5,367 bases of DNA from Bacillota bacterium (lineage in GTDB: Bacteria; Bacillota; Clostridia; Christensenellales; JAEXRW01): contig JAEXRW010000021.1 in NCBI GenBank assembly GCA_023454175.1, positions 1 through 5,367 on the forward strand. The letters run 5' to 3'. Made by a program: the position numbers and the translations under genes. Below, one piece after another: positions 5,243 to 5,367 of the stretch. The stretch's first letter is position 1. Each line of letters starts with the position of its first letter. The notes beneath the pieces were generated by a model, which saw only the letters and a program-made list of their open reading frames with translations, searched no databases and was not told where the DNA came from.

Positions 5243-5367
5243 AATTGCACATTTACATTTCAAGTGCAACACCCCTGCCAATATTTTTAAGAAATACTTC
5301 TGCAGGAGTCAGCCAGCCAAGTCGCTTTCGTGGGCGGTTATTGAGTAACCTTACCACATGATCTAAA
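5243..5367 (-). mobile_element. End of an IS30-family insertion sequence (partial)
   Basis: The 3' end of an IS30-like element enters the window and continues beyond it. The non-coding tail downstream of the transposase stop is very short (about 10 nt, starting near AATTGCAC at 5243-5250). GTGCAA occurs again inverted or nearby (TTGCAC at 5246, GTGCAA at 5264), as in IS terminal sequences. The exact boundary cannot be set without the other end. Confidence 0.7.
5253..5367 (-). CDS. IS30-family transposase, C-terminal fragment
   Basis: The - strand encodes 37 residues ending at TAA (complement of 5253-5255); the start lies outside the window. The segment RLLNNRPRKRLGWLTPAEVF is the characteristic C-terminal signature of IS30-family DDE transposases, following the catalytic Glu region. 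The remaining tail is LKNIGRGVALEM. The protein catalyses cut-and-paste or circle-mediated transposition of its element. The frame is open as far as the window shows, so the gene may be intact. It converges on the 212-aa hypothetical gene, with the stop codons 25 nt apart. Confidence 0.9.
   Translation of the reverse strand, partial: LDHVVRLLNNRPRKRLGWLTPAEVFLKNIGRGVALEM

Overview
The window looks like a chromosomal segment of a Gram-positive anaerobe of the Bacillota, most likely a Clostridia-type gut bacterium. The reasons are a canonical bacterial 5S rRNA gene, strong AGGAGG-type ribosome binding sites, a RsbU/SpoIIE-type PP2C phosphatase, a small protein resembling the DUF6054 family, and the end of an IS30-family insertion sequence. 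Genus cannot be told from the sequence.

Layout. Positions 1-119 are the 5S rRNA at the distal end of an rRNA operon, followed by an intrinsic terminator (137-175). Positions 176-740 hold no convincing protein gene but are full of structure. There is a 44-nt near-perfect palindrome (181-224), a small hairpin (235-249) and two tandem copies of a roughly 168-nt structured repeat (296-433 and 464-605). A putative promoter follows (647-675). Next on the + strand come a GNAT acetyltransferase (741-1181) and a PAS-PAS-SpoIIE protein phosphatase that starts at a TTG codon (1314-2804), closed by a hairpin terminator that should work in both directions.

On the - strand lie two genes, read from high to low coordinates: a three-helix membrane protein of unknown family (4186-3410), then a 112-aa DUF6054-like protein (3318-2980). 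They are 91 nt apart, may be co-transcribed, and converge on the phosphatase gene. A 400-nt AT-rich divergent intergenic region (4187-4588) holds promoter-like sites, a dyad and an unproven 53-codon frame. It separates them from a 212-aa hypothetical protein on the + strand (4589-5227). The window ends in the C-terminus of an IS30-family transposase on the - strand (5253 to beyond 5367). The IS boundary is marked by three copies of a heptamer overlapping the preceding gene's stop codon.

How the genes work together. No pathway ties the genes together. The phosphatase is a sensor/effector protein that would be expected to act on a STAS-domain anti-anti-sigma factor, but no such partner or anti-sigma kinase is encoded here. 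The best candidate for something undescribed is the tandem structured repeat downstream of the 5S gene. The membrane protein plus DUF6054-like pair is a second, weaker candidate.
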